Shown: positions 33,902-43,775, counted from the stretch's first letter. The stretch is DNA of 64,000 nt from Lachnospiraceae bacterium (GCA_029012365.1 JAQXLY010000056.1:1-64000), one strand, 5' to 3'. The notes: generated from the letters alone by a model not told the origin. Numbers and translations: made by a program.

Positions 33902-35182
33902 TTTTAGAATCAGCTTAACACAAAATTTCTCATCTCGCATCTCAAAGTTCAACTCACCCCCACATTCCTTCACCGCCTTTTTTATATTTTTTAATCCAAG
34001 ACCATGATTTCTCTTATCTGCCTTTTCCGTCTCCAAAAGGGTTTCTTTTTCCAAACTTTTCTTTGCAAGGCTGTTACATATCTCAATTTGAAAGAACCAT
34101 TCTCCCTGTATGAAATCAATTTCCAGCTTTTTTTGCCGTCTTCCGACCCGCTCCAATTCTTCAATTGCATTTTTTAAAAGATTGGAATAAATCGTGCATA
34201 ATGTAACGTTATCAATCTTCAACGGTTCATTTACCTGACCGGTTACCTTTACCTCTACCAATTCATCCACTTGTGAAAGATAGTAATTCGTAATCGCATC
34301 TAATACTTGATTTCCGGTCGCATAACACTTTTTCTGAATTTGTAACAGCTGCTCCTGCATTTCTTCTAAATAACTCGCTAGTTCATCTGTATTTTGTTGT
34401 TTCACAAAATGATTCAGGCAAAGTAAATGGTTAGACATATCATGACGATATTTTCTGGTATCCTCTTCTTTTTCCAGCAAAGATTCATAATAGCTCTTTT
34501 GCATTTCTTTTAACACGGTCTCATTATATAACATTTCTTCCATCTTTGTATTCACTTTTCTTATATGAACAACAAAAACACCAAGCACTCCGATGGATGC
34601 ATATGTAACTGCAACCAAAATAACAGATAATGCAGAAAAACTTCTGCTTGGCACAAATTGAATTGCCACATTAAGCCCTGATGCCGTAATAAGCATTCCG
34701 ACAATCATAATTACCACTAATACATATATCTTCGTACTGCTTAAATCAAGGGAACTTTTCATGCCGTGTCTCTTTCGCCATATAAGCATTCCGCCTAGAA
34801 TCATAATAGTAACTATACTCGCAAGCATACTATCGTAATCATTCAGATTTCTTTGAAAAACACCATACACTTCAAGTAATCTAACCGGCACTGAGATGAC
34901 TTTTGTAAGAACACTTATTGTTAAAAAAAGAATCAAAAGCTCTGTTCCTCTTTGCTTCCAGCTTTCCTGCATCATAATTAACATTGCAACCAGTGTACCT
35001 ATATATGCATATATACATTTTGCATGGTCTGAAAAACCAGGAGCGATAAAAAGAAAAACACCGGTCAAAGCAGCTCCAATAACTGCAACAGCCCATGCTC
35101 TTCTAATTTTTTTTGAGAACATCAGCCGATACAATAGTGCATATCTTATTACCTCTAAAACATAAAGAACTATATGCAACAT
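33881..35182 (-). CDS. AgrC-like sensor histidine kinase (GHKL type)
   Basis: 433 residues. Residues 1-205 hold about six membrane segments. A coiled linker leads to the DHp-like motif RKYRHDMSNHLLCLNHFV (phospho-His near 245). The GHKL ATPase has NLLKNAIEELE and NHGLGLKNIKKAVKECGGEL. This HPK10-type kinase normally senses secreted peptides. It starts 3 bp after the LytTR regulator gene. The last codons lie in the direct-repeat operator of the next gene. Confidence 0.9.
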   Translation of the reverse strand: MLHIVLYVLEVIRYALLYRLMFSKKIRRAWAVAVIGAALTGVFLFIAPGFSDHAKCIYAYIGTLVAMLIMMQESWKQRGTELLILFLTISVLTKVISVPVRLLEVYGVFQRNLNDYDSMLASIVTIMILGGMLIWRKRHGMKSSLDLSSTKIYVLVVIMIVGMLITASGLNVAIQFVPSRSFSALSVILVAVTYASIGVLGVFVVHIRKVNTKMEEMLYNETVLKEMQKSYYESLLEKEEDTRKYRHDMSNHLLCLNHFVKQQNTDELASYLEEMQEQLLQIQKKCYATGNQVLDAITNYYLSQVDELVEVKVTGQVNEPLKIDNVTLCTIYSNLLKNAIEELERVGRRQKKLEIDFIQGEWFFQIEICNSLAKKSLEKETLLETEKADKRNHGLGLKNIKKAVKECGGELNFEMRDEKFCVKLILKNDRSRT

Positions 35183-35185
35183 CCT

Positions 35186-35905
35186 TTACCCCCAAAACAT
35201 TTTCCGATATTTTAAATCAAACTCAATAAACTTTTGCTCAAATTCTTTTCGTCTTCTTCTGGAAACCTGAAACAGTTCCTCTTTCACTCTGATTTTTCCT
35301 TTTTCCTCCTGTTGTACCCACTGTAAATTGACAATTACTTCCCGATTAATTCGAACAAATAACTTTGTTTCTAACTTACCTTCCAGTTCATCCAAAGAAC
35401 ATTTTCTTCTATATTTTTTCTCTCCGATATAAAATTCCGCATAGCTGTCATACGCCCTTATGTATGCAATCTTTTCCTCCGGAAGCTCGTATTTATTGCG
35501 TCCTGCATATACCTCTATGCTTTTTGTAAAGAAAATACCTTCTACCGCTGCTTCCAGCGCTTCCTTAACCTCATCCCTGACAAACGGTTTTGTTACAAAA
35601 CGAAGCGCCCGAATCTGAAATGCCTCTTTAAAACGCTCTACCATTCCCGTTGCCATTACTATTTTACACCCCGGATTTTTCTCTTTTATTTGCTTTCCAA
35701 GCTCGATACCGTCCATTTGCGGCATTTCTATATCCAAAAAGACAACTTGAAACTGTTCTATCTGCTCCAATAACTCATGTCCGTCAGAAAATGCACAAAT
35801 CTCATTGTTTAACCCAATTTCATCACATATACCGCAAAGCATCTTTTGCAATTCACACAAAACCTCAGGCTGATCATCACAAATCCCAAGAAGTACCTGT
35901 TCCAT
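35186..35905 (-). CDS. LytTR-family response regulator
   Basis: About 239 residues from the ATG at 35905 (GGAGGTAGG upstream; the open frame starts earlier, but the promoter's predicted start near 35939 rules that out). The receiver domain has LGICDDQPEV, phospho-Asp in VVFLDIEMPQMDGIELG and lysine in FVTKPFVRDE. The LytTR DNA-binding domain spans about 135-235 (IAYIRAYDSYAEFYI, LFVRINREVIVNLQWV). Pairs with the AgrC-like kinase directly downstream and probably activates the peptide promoter at 33830-33858. Confidence 0.92.
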   Translation of the reverse strand: MEQVLLGICDDQPEVLCELQKMLCGICDEIGLNNEICAFSDGHELLEQIEQFQVVFLDIEMPQMDGIELGKQIKEKNPGCKIVMATGMVERFKEAFQIRALRFVTKPFVRDEVKEALEAAVEGIFFTKSIEVYAGRNKYELPEEKIAYIRAYDSYAEFYIGEKKYRRKCSLDELEGKLETKLFVRINREVIVNLQWVQQEEKGKIRVKEELFQVSRRRRKEFEQKFIEFDLKYRKMFWG

Positions 35906-35945
35906 ACCTACCTCCGTGCTGCATATTCTAGAAACCCCACTTACC

Positions 35946-35974
35946 ATTATAATTATTAAACCTTATAAAAGCAA
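35946..35974 (-). promoter_or_regulatory. Promoter of the LytTR two-component operon
   Basis: TTGCTT (35974-35969), 17-bp spacer, TATAAT (35951-35946). No direct repeats like those at the peptide promoter, so expression may be constitutive. Confidence 0.7.
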
Positions 35975-35984
35975 GGAAAAGTAG

Positions 35985-36028
35985 AAAAAAACAGACTAGA
36001 TTCATGGCGGTTACAACATGAATCTAGT
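35985..36028 (-). terminator. Intrinsic terminator of the NUDIX (36157) gene
   Basis: ACTAGATTCATG (35995-36006) and CATGAATCTAGT (36017-36028) form a perfect 12-bp stem with a 10-nt loop. The minus-strand continuation CTGTTTTTTT is a good termination signal. Confidence 0.8.
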
Positions 36029-36087
36029 ACATCGTTCAAAAATTAGCCAGACCAATAACGCAGTATTAATTTTCATTCTGCAAAGAA

Positions 36088-36126
36088 GAAAATCGACGGC
36101 GTAGCGGTGGCTACGTCTAGATTTTC
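36088..36126. repeat. Imperfect hairpin between the NUDIX gene and its terminator
   Basis: GAAAATC and CGTAGC pair with GCTACG and GATTTTC around GGTG, with a few mismatches. It follows the NUDIX stop by about 30 bp. It may be a structural element or an additional terminator. Confidence 0.45.
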
Positions 36127-36156
36127 CGATACGCATTCGTTTCCACACAATTTATA

Positions 36157-36756
36157 TTATAGTGTTCTTCCGGCCACCGTTTTCTCCCCGTTTAATACTG
36201 CCTGCACCAGCTTATCCCCATAGTAACAAAGCTTCAGTGAAAAGAACGGTGCTTCCTCCTCCAAAAGCCGTAAGAATATCTTGTCTCCTTCCCACAAGTT
36301 TAATTCTTCGATGCGGTCTTTTTTCACCCATTCCAAATCACCTTCGTTACAATCGGCAAGTTCTCTGTCTTCCACCGTAGCCGTAAACAGACACATATAT
36401 TCCCAATCGTCCCAGTGAACGTCTTCATCGGTTACATTTGCCACTTTGTCTGTATCACCCTTCCAAAGCTTTTCCGAAAACTCCTCCGCCGTCCGGGCTT
36501 TCCCCGACTCCTTAAAGCAAAACGTCACAATTCCCCGAAAGCGAAGATTCTGAAGCGTCAATCCGGTTTCTTCCATTGCCTCCCTGCGAATACACTCCTC
36601 CGGGCTCTCCCCTTCCTCAAAATGTCCTCCGATACCGATCCATTTATCTTTATTGACATCGTTTCCTTTTTTCACCCGATGTAACATTAAATAAGCATCT
36701 TCCCTCTCTGCGTAACACAGGGTTGTCAAACGCGGGACTGTATGTTCATTTGCCAT
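36157..36756 (-). CDS. MutT-like NUDIX hydrolase (8-oxo-dGTP diphosphatase type)
   Basis: About 199 residues from the ATG at 36756 (AAAGGCGG upstream). TLCYAEREDAYLMLHRVKK leads into the Nudix box GGHFEEGESPEECIRREAMEETGL, which has the canonical REx(2)EE core. The first 160 residues match MutT-type proteins of Bacillota that hydrolyse oxidised nucleotides. The C-terminal part (EEEAPFFSLKLCYYGDKLVQ) is also usual for this group. Independent gene with its own terminator. Confidence 0.88.
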   Translation of the reverse strand: MANEHTVPRLTTLCYAEREDAYLMLHRVKKGNDVNKDKWIGIGGHFEEGESPEECIRREAMEETGLTLQNLRFRGIVTFCFKESGKARTAEEFSEKLWKGDTDKVANVTDEDVHWDDWEYMCLFTATVEDRELADCNEGDLEWVKKDRIEELNLWEGDKIFLRLLEEEAPFFSLKLCYYGDKLVQAVLNGEKTVAGRTL

Positions 36757-36847
36757 ATTTCTACCGCCTTTCGTACCACTCGTTTTCATTTTATCAAGCC
36801 GATTTCCGCAAATCAGTTTTACTCTTTTTCAGTATAACATTTTCCTT

Positions 36848-36886
36848 AAAAAAGTACAGAACAAGCATCTCACTTGTCCTGTACTT
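36848..36886 (-). terminator. Intrinsic terminator of tyrS
   Basis: AAGTACAG-ACAAG pairs with CTTGT-CTGTACTT, followed by TTTTTT on the minus strand, past the tyrS stop at 36909. Confidence 0.85.
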
Positions 36887-36908
36887 CTATTTATGCAGGC
36901 ATTACTTT

Positions 36909-38132
36909 TTACTTCACTACAACCTTCTTGTAATTTTTCTTACCGCGACGTACAATGAGCCCATCGCCGAAATCCTCTGCCGTAAACTCCTTTTTGATGT
37001 CCGTAATCTTCTCATCGTTTACGGTCACACCACCCTGCTCGATGGCGCGTCTTGCCTCGGAACGGCTTGGATTCAAGCCTGCCTTTACAAGTATACCGAT
37101 TAAGTCAATCTTACCGTCGGTAAAATCCGCTGCGGTAAGCTCTGCCGTCGGCATATTCTCAAGGCTGCCGCCGCCTGCAAACAATGCTCTTGCACTCTCC
37201 TGCGCCTTGGCTGCCTCTTCCTCACCGTGAACCAGCTTCGTAAGCTCGAATGCAAGAATTTCCTTTGCGGTATTAAGCTGACTGCCTTCCCAGCTTTCCA
37301 TCTTCTCGATTTCCTCCAGCGGAAGGAAGGTAAGCATCTTGATACACTTCAATACATCCGCATCCGCCACATTTCTCCAGTACTGGTAAAACTCGAACGG
37401 AGAGGTCTTCTCCGGATCCAGCCATACCGCACCCTTCTGGGTCTTACCCATCTTCTTGCCCTCAGAGTTAAGTAACAGGGTAATCGTCATCGCGTAGGCA
37501 TCCTTCCCCAGCTTTCTGCGGATAAGCTCCGTACCGCCAAGCATGTTGGACCACTGGTCATCACCGCCGAACTGCATATTACAGCCGTATTTCTGGTACA
37601 AGGCAAGGAAATCGTAGCTCTGCATAATCATGTAGTTAAATTCAAGGAAGCTCAGTCCCTTTTCCATACGCTGCTTGTAGCATTCCGCGGTCAGCATACG
37701 GTTTACGGAAAAATGCGGTCCGATGTCACGAAGCACCTCTACATAGTTCAAATCCAGTAACCAGTCCGCATTGTTCACAAGAAGTGCCTTGCCGTCGGAA
37801 AAGTCCACGAAACGGCTCATCTGCTTTTTGAAGCACTCTACGTTGTGTGCAATCGTTTCCTTTGTCATCATCTGGCGCATATCGGTTCTTCCGGACGGGT
37901 CACCGATCATTGCGGTGCCGCCGCCGATTAACGCAATCGGCTTATTGCCTGCCATCTGTAAACGCTTCATTAAACAAAGTGCCATAAAATGTCCCACATG
38001 CAGACTGTCTGCGGTCGGGTCAAACCCGATGTAAAAGGTTGCCTTTCCGTTGTTAATCAGCTCCTTAATCTCTTCTTCGTCGGTCAGCTGTGCCAGTAAG
38101 CCTCTGGCCTTCAGTTCGTCATAAATTGTCAT
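36909..38132 (-). CDS. tyrS: Tyrosyl-tRNA synthetase
   Basis: 407 residues. The class I catalytic domain has the HIGH motif variant HVGHF ([16 protein letters not shown]), tyrosine-binding [15 protein letters not shown] residues and GGDDQWSN. The KMSKS loop reads [11 protein letters not shown]-terminal S4 RNA-binding domain (about 345-407) has [27 protein letters not shown] precedes the ATG. It is expressed behind a T-box leader and ends at an intrinsic terminator; there is no co-transcribed partner. Confidence 0.97.
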   Translation of the reverse strand: MTIYDELKARGLLAQLTDEEEIKELINNGKATFYIGFDPTADSLHVGHFMALCLMKRLQMAGNKPIALIGGGTAMIGDPSGRTDMRQMMTKETIAHNVECFKKQMSRFVDFSDGKALLVNNADWLLDLNYVEVLRDIGPHFSVNRMLTAECYKQRMEKGLSFLEFNYMIMQSYDFLALYQKYGCNMQFGGDDQWSNMLGGTELIRRKLGKDAYAMTITLLLNSEGKKMGKTQKGAVWLDPEKTSPFEFYQYWRNVADADVLKCIKMLTFLPLEEIEKMESWEGSQLNTAKEILAFELTKLVHGEEEAAKAQESARALFAGGGSLENMPTAELTAADFTDGKIDLIGILVKAGLNPSRSEARRAIEQGGVTVNDEKITDIKKEFTAEDFGDGLIVRRGKKNYKKVVVK

Positions 38133-38159
38133 TGCTTTTCCTCCTTTTGTCTTTATACA

Positions 38160-38464
38160 ATACGAAACCCCCGCCCTTTATGCAAAGGACGAGGGTATAT
38201 ACTCTCGTGTTACCACCTTTATTCACACCCGGCTCACACCGGCTGCCTCACTAAGTACAAAGAACCTGTAAACAGCATTCTCTTATACTCTTGCACGATA
38301 ACGTGTGCGGGGAACGAAATCCCACTGCCCGTCGCAGCCTACTTGCATCTGCTTTTGGTGCGAAGCTCCAAGACGTATTCATCACAAGCTTCCCCTGCGC
38401 CTCTCATCTGCCGGCTGCTTTCTGTAGGTTTCCCTTATGACTACTTCTTCTTTTCATTGCTTAT
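38160..38464 (-). ncRNA. T-box leader of tyrS
   Basis: The T-box sequence AAAGGTGGTAACACGAG occurs on the minus strand (complement of 38204-38220). The terminator follows (38196-38165: ACCCTCGTCCTTT with AAAGGGCGGGGGT, then TTTCGT). A stem I region contains a TAC tyrosine specifier in GATGAATACGTC. Uncharged tRNA-Tyr would favour readthrough. Confidence 0.93.
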
Positions 38465-38470
38465 GAGCCG

Positions 38471-38499
38471 ATTATAACGAGTCCGAAACGGTTTGTCAA
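38471..38499 (-). promoter_or_regulatory. Promoter of the tyrS T-box transcript
   Basis: TTGACA (38499-38494), exactly 17 bp, TATAAT (38476-38471): perfect consensus. Confidence 0.88.
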
Positions 38500-38531
38500 G
38501 CAAAAACTTTGAATTGCTGCACATTTCTCCT

Positions 38532-39839
38532 TTATACCTCCTGAAACACTACCGTCACCGCTATCTCCCCATTCCTTACCTCCGCAAAAACTTCTCCACC
38601 CATTTTTCTCATAAGACTGCGACAAATATACAGTCCGAGACCGCTGCCCTTTCTGCTTCCCACATTTGACCCCCGCCAGAAGCTTTCAAAAATATGCGGC
38701 AGCTCCGTTTCCGTAAGTGTACACCCGAAATTCTTAACCGCAATGAGGATGCAACCATCCTCCTCCGAAACCTTTATCTCAATTCTCTGCCCGTCACCGT
38801 ACTTTATGGCGTTTTCCATCAAATTTTGCAACACCTCCACCGCACGGTCCTTATCCCCCTTAAGCAGACAGTCGAAATACGATTCTACAACAAATTCCGT
38901 CTGAATCAACTTTAACTTTTCCCTGTAATACTCCGTAATTTCTCCCATCAGCTCCGATAAATAAAACTCATCCATATTCACTTCGAAATTTAAAAAGTCC
39001 TCATTGGAGGCTTTGATAATTTCCGATACAAAAGCCTCGATTTCATCCGCTTTCGCATTGATATTCTCTGCAATCCCAGTCTGCCTTTCCGGCTCGGAAT
39101 ACAAGCCCTTCGACAATGCCTTTGCATAGAGCTTAATTGCTGAAAGCGGTGTCTTAATATCGTGGGAAAGAGATAATAATAACGTCTTCTTCTCCTTCTG
39201 TAACGACAGCTCCCGCTCTTTTTGCTGCTCCATATTTTCGCGCAGCAGATTTACTCCCCATACAAACCGTCCGAAAAAACGATTTTTACTTTCCTTGAGC
39301 GGAACCGTCAGATTTCCCTTAGACAGCTCATACGGAATACGCTCCATTTTGGTAAACGGACATAACACATTTTGTCTCACGTAAAAGAGCACAAAAATAA
39401 CAACTGTTGCCATTACGCCCAGTACCCCGTTTATCAGAAACAGCAGCTCTGTCCTGTCCCCAATCTCCTTTGACACATATTCAAACCGATACCTTACACC
39501 GTCTATTTCGCGAATCTCATAGTCGCTGTTTCCTTCATAAAAGGCTGCTCCTTCTCCGTTTTCCTTCACCACGGCCGTAACATATGTGCAGCCGGAAATA
39601 TCTATCTCCTCTGTAAAATCAGGTGTCTCTCCTGCATCTGTCCTGCCCGTAGAATTTTCTTCTCCAGTATTGTTTTTCCTGCCGCTCTCCTCCATCTGCC
39701 TGACAAGTCGGCTGATTTCCACGCGGTACGGTCTGCCGGTTTCTTTTTTTAATCCAAATAAAGCAACTACATTTGCAAAAACAAATACGAGAATCATTCC
39801 GAGCAGCACCATGACACAAACTCTGTCAAACCTTTTCAT
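38532..39839 (-). CDS. Membrane histidine kinase of an OmpR-type two-component system
   Basis: 435 residues. Two membrane segments (about 8-28 and 132-150) enclose an extracytoplasmic domain of about 100 residues. The HisKA motif is LLLSLSHDIKTPLSAIKLYA (His near 227). The ATPase has VLQNLMENAIKYGDG and GSGLGLYICRSLMRKMGGE. The start overlaps the regulator's stop (ATGA). It belongs to the downstream half of an operon with an FtsX permease and its ATPase, a layout typical of systems sensing cell-envelope-active peptides. Confidence 0.92.
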   Translation of the reverse strand: MKRFDRVCVMVLLGMILVFVFANVVALFGLKKETGRPYRVEISRLVRQMEESGRKNNTGEENSTGRTDAGETPDFTEEIDISGCTYVTAVVKENGEGAAFYEGNSDYEIREIDGVRYRFEYVSKEIGDRTELLFLINGVLGVMATVVIFVLFYVRQNVLCPFTKMERIPYELSKGNLTVPLKESKNRFFGRFVWGVNLLRENMEQQKERELSLQKEKKTLLLSLSHDIKTPLSAIKLYAKALSKGLYSEPERQTGIAENINAKADEIEAFVSEIIKASNEDFLNFEVNMDEFYLSELMGEITEYYREKLKLIQTEFVVESYFDCLLKGDKDRAVEVLQNLMENAIKYGDGQRIEIKVSEEDGCILIAVKNFGCTLTETELPHIFESFWRGSNVGSRKGSGLGLYICRSLMRKMGGEVFAEVRNGEIAVTVVFQEV

Positions 39840-40495
39840 ATAAACTTATACCCCACTCCCCAAACTGTCTGTATTCTTACCGGATGCTTCGGGTTCTCTT
39901 CTATTTTCTCCCTGAGCCACTTGATATGTACTGTCAGGGTTTGCTGCTCCGACAGACTGTCACTGCCCCAGATTTCATGAAACAGCCAGTCCTTGTTTAA
40001 CACCTTTCCCTGATTTTCCAAAAGACAGAGCAGCAATTCATATTCTTTTACCGTCATGGAAATTTCCTTTTCCCCTTTATACACCGTATGGCTCACCTTA
40101 TTCAAACGCAAATTTCCGGAGCTCACCTCATCCTGCCCGTAACGGCGTTTAAAAATTCCTGCAATCTTAGCTAACATAATGTCGATATCATAAGGCTTCT
40201 CAATATAATCGTCCGCCCCCGCAAGAAGTCCCGTCAGCTTATCATCCTTCTCTGTTTTTGCACTGACAATCAGAATCGGAGTGTTACTCTGCTCTCTGAT
40301 TTTTTTGCACACCGAAAAACCATCCAGCCCCGGAAGCAATACATCCAGCACAAGAAGCCTTGCGCCGTACCGCTCGTACAGCTGCAAGGCTTTTTCTCCG
40401 CTCTCCGCTACAGATACCGTATAATTTTCCGCACGCAGAAAATCACACAAAATGCCTGACAGCTCTTTATTGTCTTCCACAATCAAAATGTCCAT
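39836..40495 (-). CDS. OmpR/PhoB-family response regulator
   Basis: 219 residues. The receiver domain opens MDILIVEDNKEL; phospho-Asp lies in ARLLVLDVLLPGLDG; the conserved lysine is in ADDYIEKPYDIDI. The winged-helix output domain (about 125-219) has MTVKEYELLLCLLENQGKVL and TLTVHIKWLREKIEENP. GAGGAAGC precedes the ATG. It probably controls the ABC genes just upstream, in response to the kinase overlapping its 3' end. Confidence 0.94.
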   Translation of the reverse strand: MDILIVEDNKELSGILCDFLRAENYTVSVAESGEKALQLYERYGARLLVLDVLLPGLDGFSVCKKIREQSNTPILIVSAKTEKDDKLTGLLAGADDYIEKPYDIDIMLAKIAGIFKRRYGQDEVSSGNLRLNKVSHTVYKGEKEISMTVKEYELLLCLLENQGKVLNKDWLFHEIWGSDSLSEQQTLTVHIKWLREKIEENPKHPVRIQTVWGVGYKFI

Positions 40496-40508
40496 CCCAT
40501 GCTTCCTC

Positions 40509-41276
40509 TTACCAGCCCATTTCCATAAGCCAGTTATTTAACATTCGCTCCCGTTCCCGGAGCTTTGCATTGTCCGTAAGTCTGTCTAAATTATATTCCC
40601 CTTTGATGTTTCCGTCAACTATATAAAGTACCCTCGTGCATCTCGCCGCAACCTTCACATCATGCGTCACCATCATAATTGTCGTTCCCTCTTCATTCAG
40701 CTTTCGCAGCTCCTCCATCACCTCATCGGAGGAGGTACGGTTCAGTGCCCCCGTCGGCTCATCGGCAAAAATCATCTTCGGCTTATTTATCATACTTCGA
40801 CAAATACAGGCACGCTGCAGCTGACCGCCGGACACCTCATTGATATCATTTTCCCCGACATCGATAATGCCGAGCTTTCTCATCAGCTCCTGTCCGCGCT
40901 TTACGGTTTCCTTCCGGCTCTCTTTTCGCTTTTCCGACTGACATGCCGGCAGAATAATATTGTCCTGTATCGTTAGATTTTTTAACATATACATCTGCTG
41001 AAAGATAAAGCCCATCTCATCAAGGCGAAGCTTTGCAAGCTGCTTTTCGTTAAGCTCTGCCATATTTTTTCCGTCAAACAGCACCTCGCCCGCCGTCATC
41101 CGGTCCATTCCGGACACCGTATAAAGCAGCGTCGATTTACCGGAACCGGACGGTCCCATAACAGCTACCATTTCCCCTTCCGAAACCGTAAAATTCACAT
41201 TTTTTAATACGTTATTCTGCCTTTTGTTTACAATGTATGTTTTACAAAGATTCTTTACCTCTAATACCGTTTTCAT
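40509..41276 (-). CDS. ABC transporter ATP-binding protein (BceA/MacB type)
   Basis: About 255 residues from the ATG at 41276. Walker A GPSGSGKST, Q-loop FIFQQMYML, signature VSGGQLQRA, Walker B MIFADEPTGALN and the H-loop MMVTHDVKVA. It pairs with the 792-residue FtsX permease that ends 21 bp upstream, and lies ahead of the OmpR-type regulator and kinase. Such modules confer resistance to peptide antibiotics by freeing their targets. Confidence 0.93.
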   Translation of the reverse strand: MKTVLEVKNLCKTYIVNKRQNNVLKNVNFTVSEGEMVAVMGPSGSGKSTLLYTVSGMDRMTAGEVLFDGKNMAELNEKQLAKLRLDEMGFIFQQMYMLKNLTIQDNIILPACQSEKRKESRKETVKRGQELMRKLGIIDVGENDINEVSGGQLQRACICRSMINKPKMIFADEPTGALNRTSSDEVMEELRKLNEEGTTIMMVTHDVKVAARCTRVLYIVDGNIKGEYNLDRLTDNAKLRERERMLNNWLMEMGW

Positions 41277-41296
41277 GTTCAATCCCTCACCTTTCT

Positions 41297-43675
41297 CTAT
41301 TCAATATTTGCCGTGTCGGAAGGCTTAATTTTTCTTGTATACAATGCCGTAAGGAACGCCGCTGCCACCGTAGCCGCAAGCACCACTGCGGGGAATATGC
41401 CGTACACCTCCACCTGTTTTATCCGGTAATCTACCGCAAGCTCCATACCCATCATTTTAAAAACCGGGTCAATGCAAAGTCTGAGCAACGGTCTTAAACA
41501 AAGCTCCGCAAAAAGAGTTGCCACGACTCCGACATTTACAAATCGTACCGTATGATATACATAGATATGACTGTTTTTGAAGCCTACCGCCTTTAAAAGT
41601 GCGATTTCACCCGTTTCCTTCGCTACAAAGGAGCGTTCCATCAAAACAGTGACAAGCGCCACGAGAATGACCGTCATTCCGGTTACGAGCAGCTTCACAC
41701 TGTTTAGGGCATCCGCAACTCCAACATTTTTTTCCACAAATTCGGATGCGGTTAATAGAACGTCAGCCTTCGGATACAGCGCCTTTATTTTCTCAATCCG
41801 GTGTGCTATCTCTTTTTCATCCGGATTGTCCGTAAACTCTATCTGTACATCCCACACGCCGCTTGCCTGCACAAAATTAATATCGGTATCCGAATGAAAA
41901 CGAATCATGTCTCCCTGCATATTCATCGCCTGAAAGAACGCGGTAATCAAAAACTCTCTTTCCCCGTCAATCAGTTCAATTTTAACGGTATCACCGAGTT
42001 CTGCTCCGAGTTTTTCGGCTGCAATCCTTGTAATCGCAATTTCACTTTCATTCTGCGGTGCGGTACCCTTTGTATACTCATATTGCTCCATTGTTGTATT
42101 CACACCGTAGAAGGCTGAAATCTTTGCTGTCCTTTCTCCGAAGGTTACCTTTGGCTGAAGCAGGATTTCTACCTTACATTCCGTCGGCATTCCGTTATCA
42201 CTCAGGGTCTGCTCTAACTTTCCAAGATACTCCTCCACATTTTTTCTACCGTCCGTTCCGATAAAATTCATCATATTACCGGTCTCCAGAAAAAAAACAT
42301 CGCTTTCGCTGATTCCGAACGTTTTTACAAGAGTACCGCTTTTTAGTGTCGAAACAGTGGCCGAAAGTACAAGAAGCAATGACAGGCAAAGCGTAAAGGT
42401 CAATGTAACAATTCCGTAACGCTTCGGACTGCTGACAATATCGTTCCATGCGAGAAACGATATCGAACCGAGCCTGCTTTTTCCGAGACTCATCGTACTC
42501 CTTTTCCGGAATCGTTCTCCGGTCTGACCGTTACGCACAGCATCCACCGGTGTGAACCGTTTTATTTTCGCCGTACAGCCGAAACAGAACAATACTACTA
42601 CCGCCACAACAACCACAGCACACAAAATATTTACGAAACCTTCTTTCTCCCCACCCATGATTACCGATTTTGAAACAGCCTTTAACAGCATTTTCCCAAA
42701 CGGATAGCTTAACACCAGACCGAAGGCAGCACCGATGACAGCTAAAAAAGCATATTTTGTAAGATATAGCATCCGGATCCGCAGCTTGCCTATTCCGATT
42801 GCCTTCATTACACCGATTTCCCTGAATTCCTCGGATAATGTAAAGGAAATCGTAAACCGGAGCACAACAAAGGAAATCAGAATCAGCATGATACTTGCCA
42901 CCAGAAGAATCCCCGCAATAATCATGTCAAAAACATAAAAGAACTTCATTTTCCCCCGGTTCATGATAGTAATGGTGTTTTCACTGAAGGCTTCCGCTTC
43001 CTCCATACAGACCTCCTCATTCTCCGTATCCAGATAACACAGCACACCGCCGTATTTTGCCGTGATATCATCGCTTAAGTAAAACTGTTCAAAATCTTCG
43101 GGACTTATAATGTATCTCGTCATGGCTGCCACGTCCATTCCGAAAACCGCATCCTTAATTCCTCCCGCTAACGTAAAGTCCATTTCAACGTCATCCACAG
43201 AAATATGTATGATATCCCCGATTTTCAAGCCACTCTTTCTGAACGAAGCATCCGTCATATAAACGTTTCCGCTTTTCACTTCCTTAAGCGGTGAATTATC
43301 TTCGAGAAAATAATTCATTGTACTGTTTTCCAATGAATGAAGCATTATGGTACTCGACATAAAATCAAGCTTCACACCGTCCTTCGTAACATTCGCATTG
43401 CTTAAATAGAGCACTTCCTCCGTTCCGTAAGAGGCTACTGATTTCATCTCACGTAATGCTCTTTTTACATCGGCATTTCCTGACTTATTCATGGTTGCTA
43501 TTAAGATATCCGGCACATTTGCCAGTTCAAAATAATGGTCCAGTGCAGTCGTGACACTGATGATATTGTTCACGCTGCTGGAAACAAACAGAGATGCCAA
43601 TGTGATAAATAACAACAAAATCACATTCATTGTCCGCTTTCGTTTCAAATCCCTTTTTAAAATTCGCAGGTACAT
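41297..43675 (-). CDS. Large FtsX-family ABC permease (peptide-resistance type)
   Basis: 792 residues. A first membrane helix (about 15-38), an extracytoplasmic domain (about 50-235), and three FtsX helices (about 245-370) with the motif FREIGVMKAIGIGKLRI. A second repeat of helix, domain and three helices follows from about 415, with motif TGEIALLKAVGFKNSHIYV. This double layout is typical of MacB-like permeases in Bacillota. First gene of the permease-ATPase-regulator-kinase operon. AAAGGGG precedes the ATG. Confidence 0.92.
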   Translation of the reverse strand: MYLRILKRDLKRKRTMNVILLLFITLASLFVSSSVNNIISVTTALDHYFELANVPDILIATMNKSGNADVKRALREMKSVASYGTEEVLYLSNANVTKDGVKLDFMSSTIMLHSLENSTMNYFLEDNSPLKEVKSGNVYMTDASFRKSGLKIGDIIHISVDDVEMDFTLAGGIKDAVFGMDVAAMTRYIISPEDFEQFYLSDDITAKYGGVLCYLDTENEEVCMEEAEAFSENTITIMNRGKMKFFYVFDMIIAGILLVASIMLILISFVVLRFTISFTLSEEFREIGVMKAIGIGKLRIRMLYLTKYAFLAVIGAAFGLVLSYPFGKMLLKAVSKSVIMGGEKEGFVNILCAVVVVAVVVLFCFGCTAKIKRFTPVDAVRNGQTGERFRKRSTMSLGKSRLGSISFLAWNDIVSSPKRYGIVTLTFTLCLSLLLVLSATVSTLKSGTLVKTFGISESDVFFLETGNMMNFIGTDGRKNVEEYLGKLEQTLSDNGMPTECKVEILLQPKVTFGERTAKISAFYGVNTTMEQYEYTKGTAPQNESEIAITRIAAEKLGAELGDTVKIELIDGEREFLITAFFQAMNMQGDMIRFHSDTDINFVQASGVWDVQIEFTDNPDEKEIAHRIEKIKALYPKADVLLTASEFVEKNVGVADALNSVKLLVTGMTVILVALVTVLMERSFVAKETGEIALLKAVGFKNSHIYVYHTVRFVNVGVVATLFAELCLRPLLRLCIDPVFKMMGMELAVDYRIKQVEVYGIFPAVVLAATVAAAFLTALYTRKIKPSDTANIE

Positions 43676-43737
43676 CTTTACTACCCCTTTCCTTGTTCTT
43701 GATTACAGCATATCTGATAAATTATTAAAAAATCCTT

Positions 43738-43775
43738 AAAAAAAGGGCCGCCGCATTAATTTCATGCAACGACCC
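43738..43775 (-). terminator. Intrinsic terminator of the single-receiver gene
   Basis: GGGTCGTTGCAT pairs with ATGCGGCGGCCC (one mismatch), followed by TTTTTTT on the minus strand, immediately past the stop codon. Confidence 0.85.
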
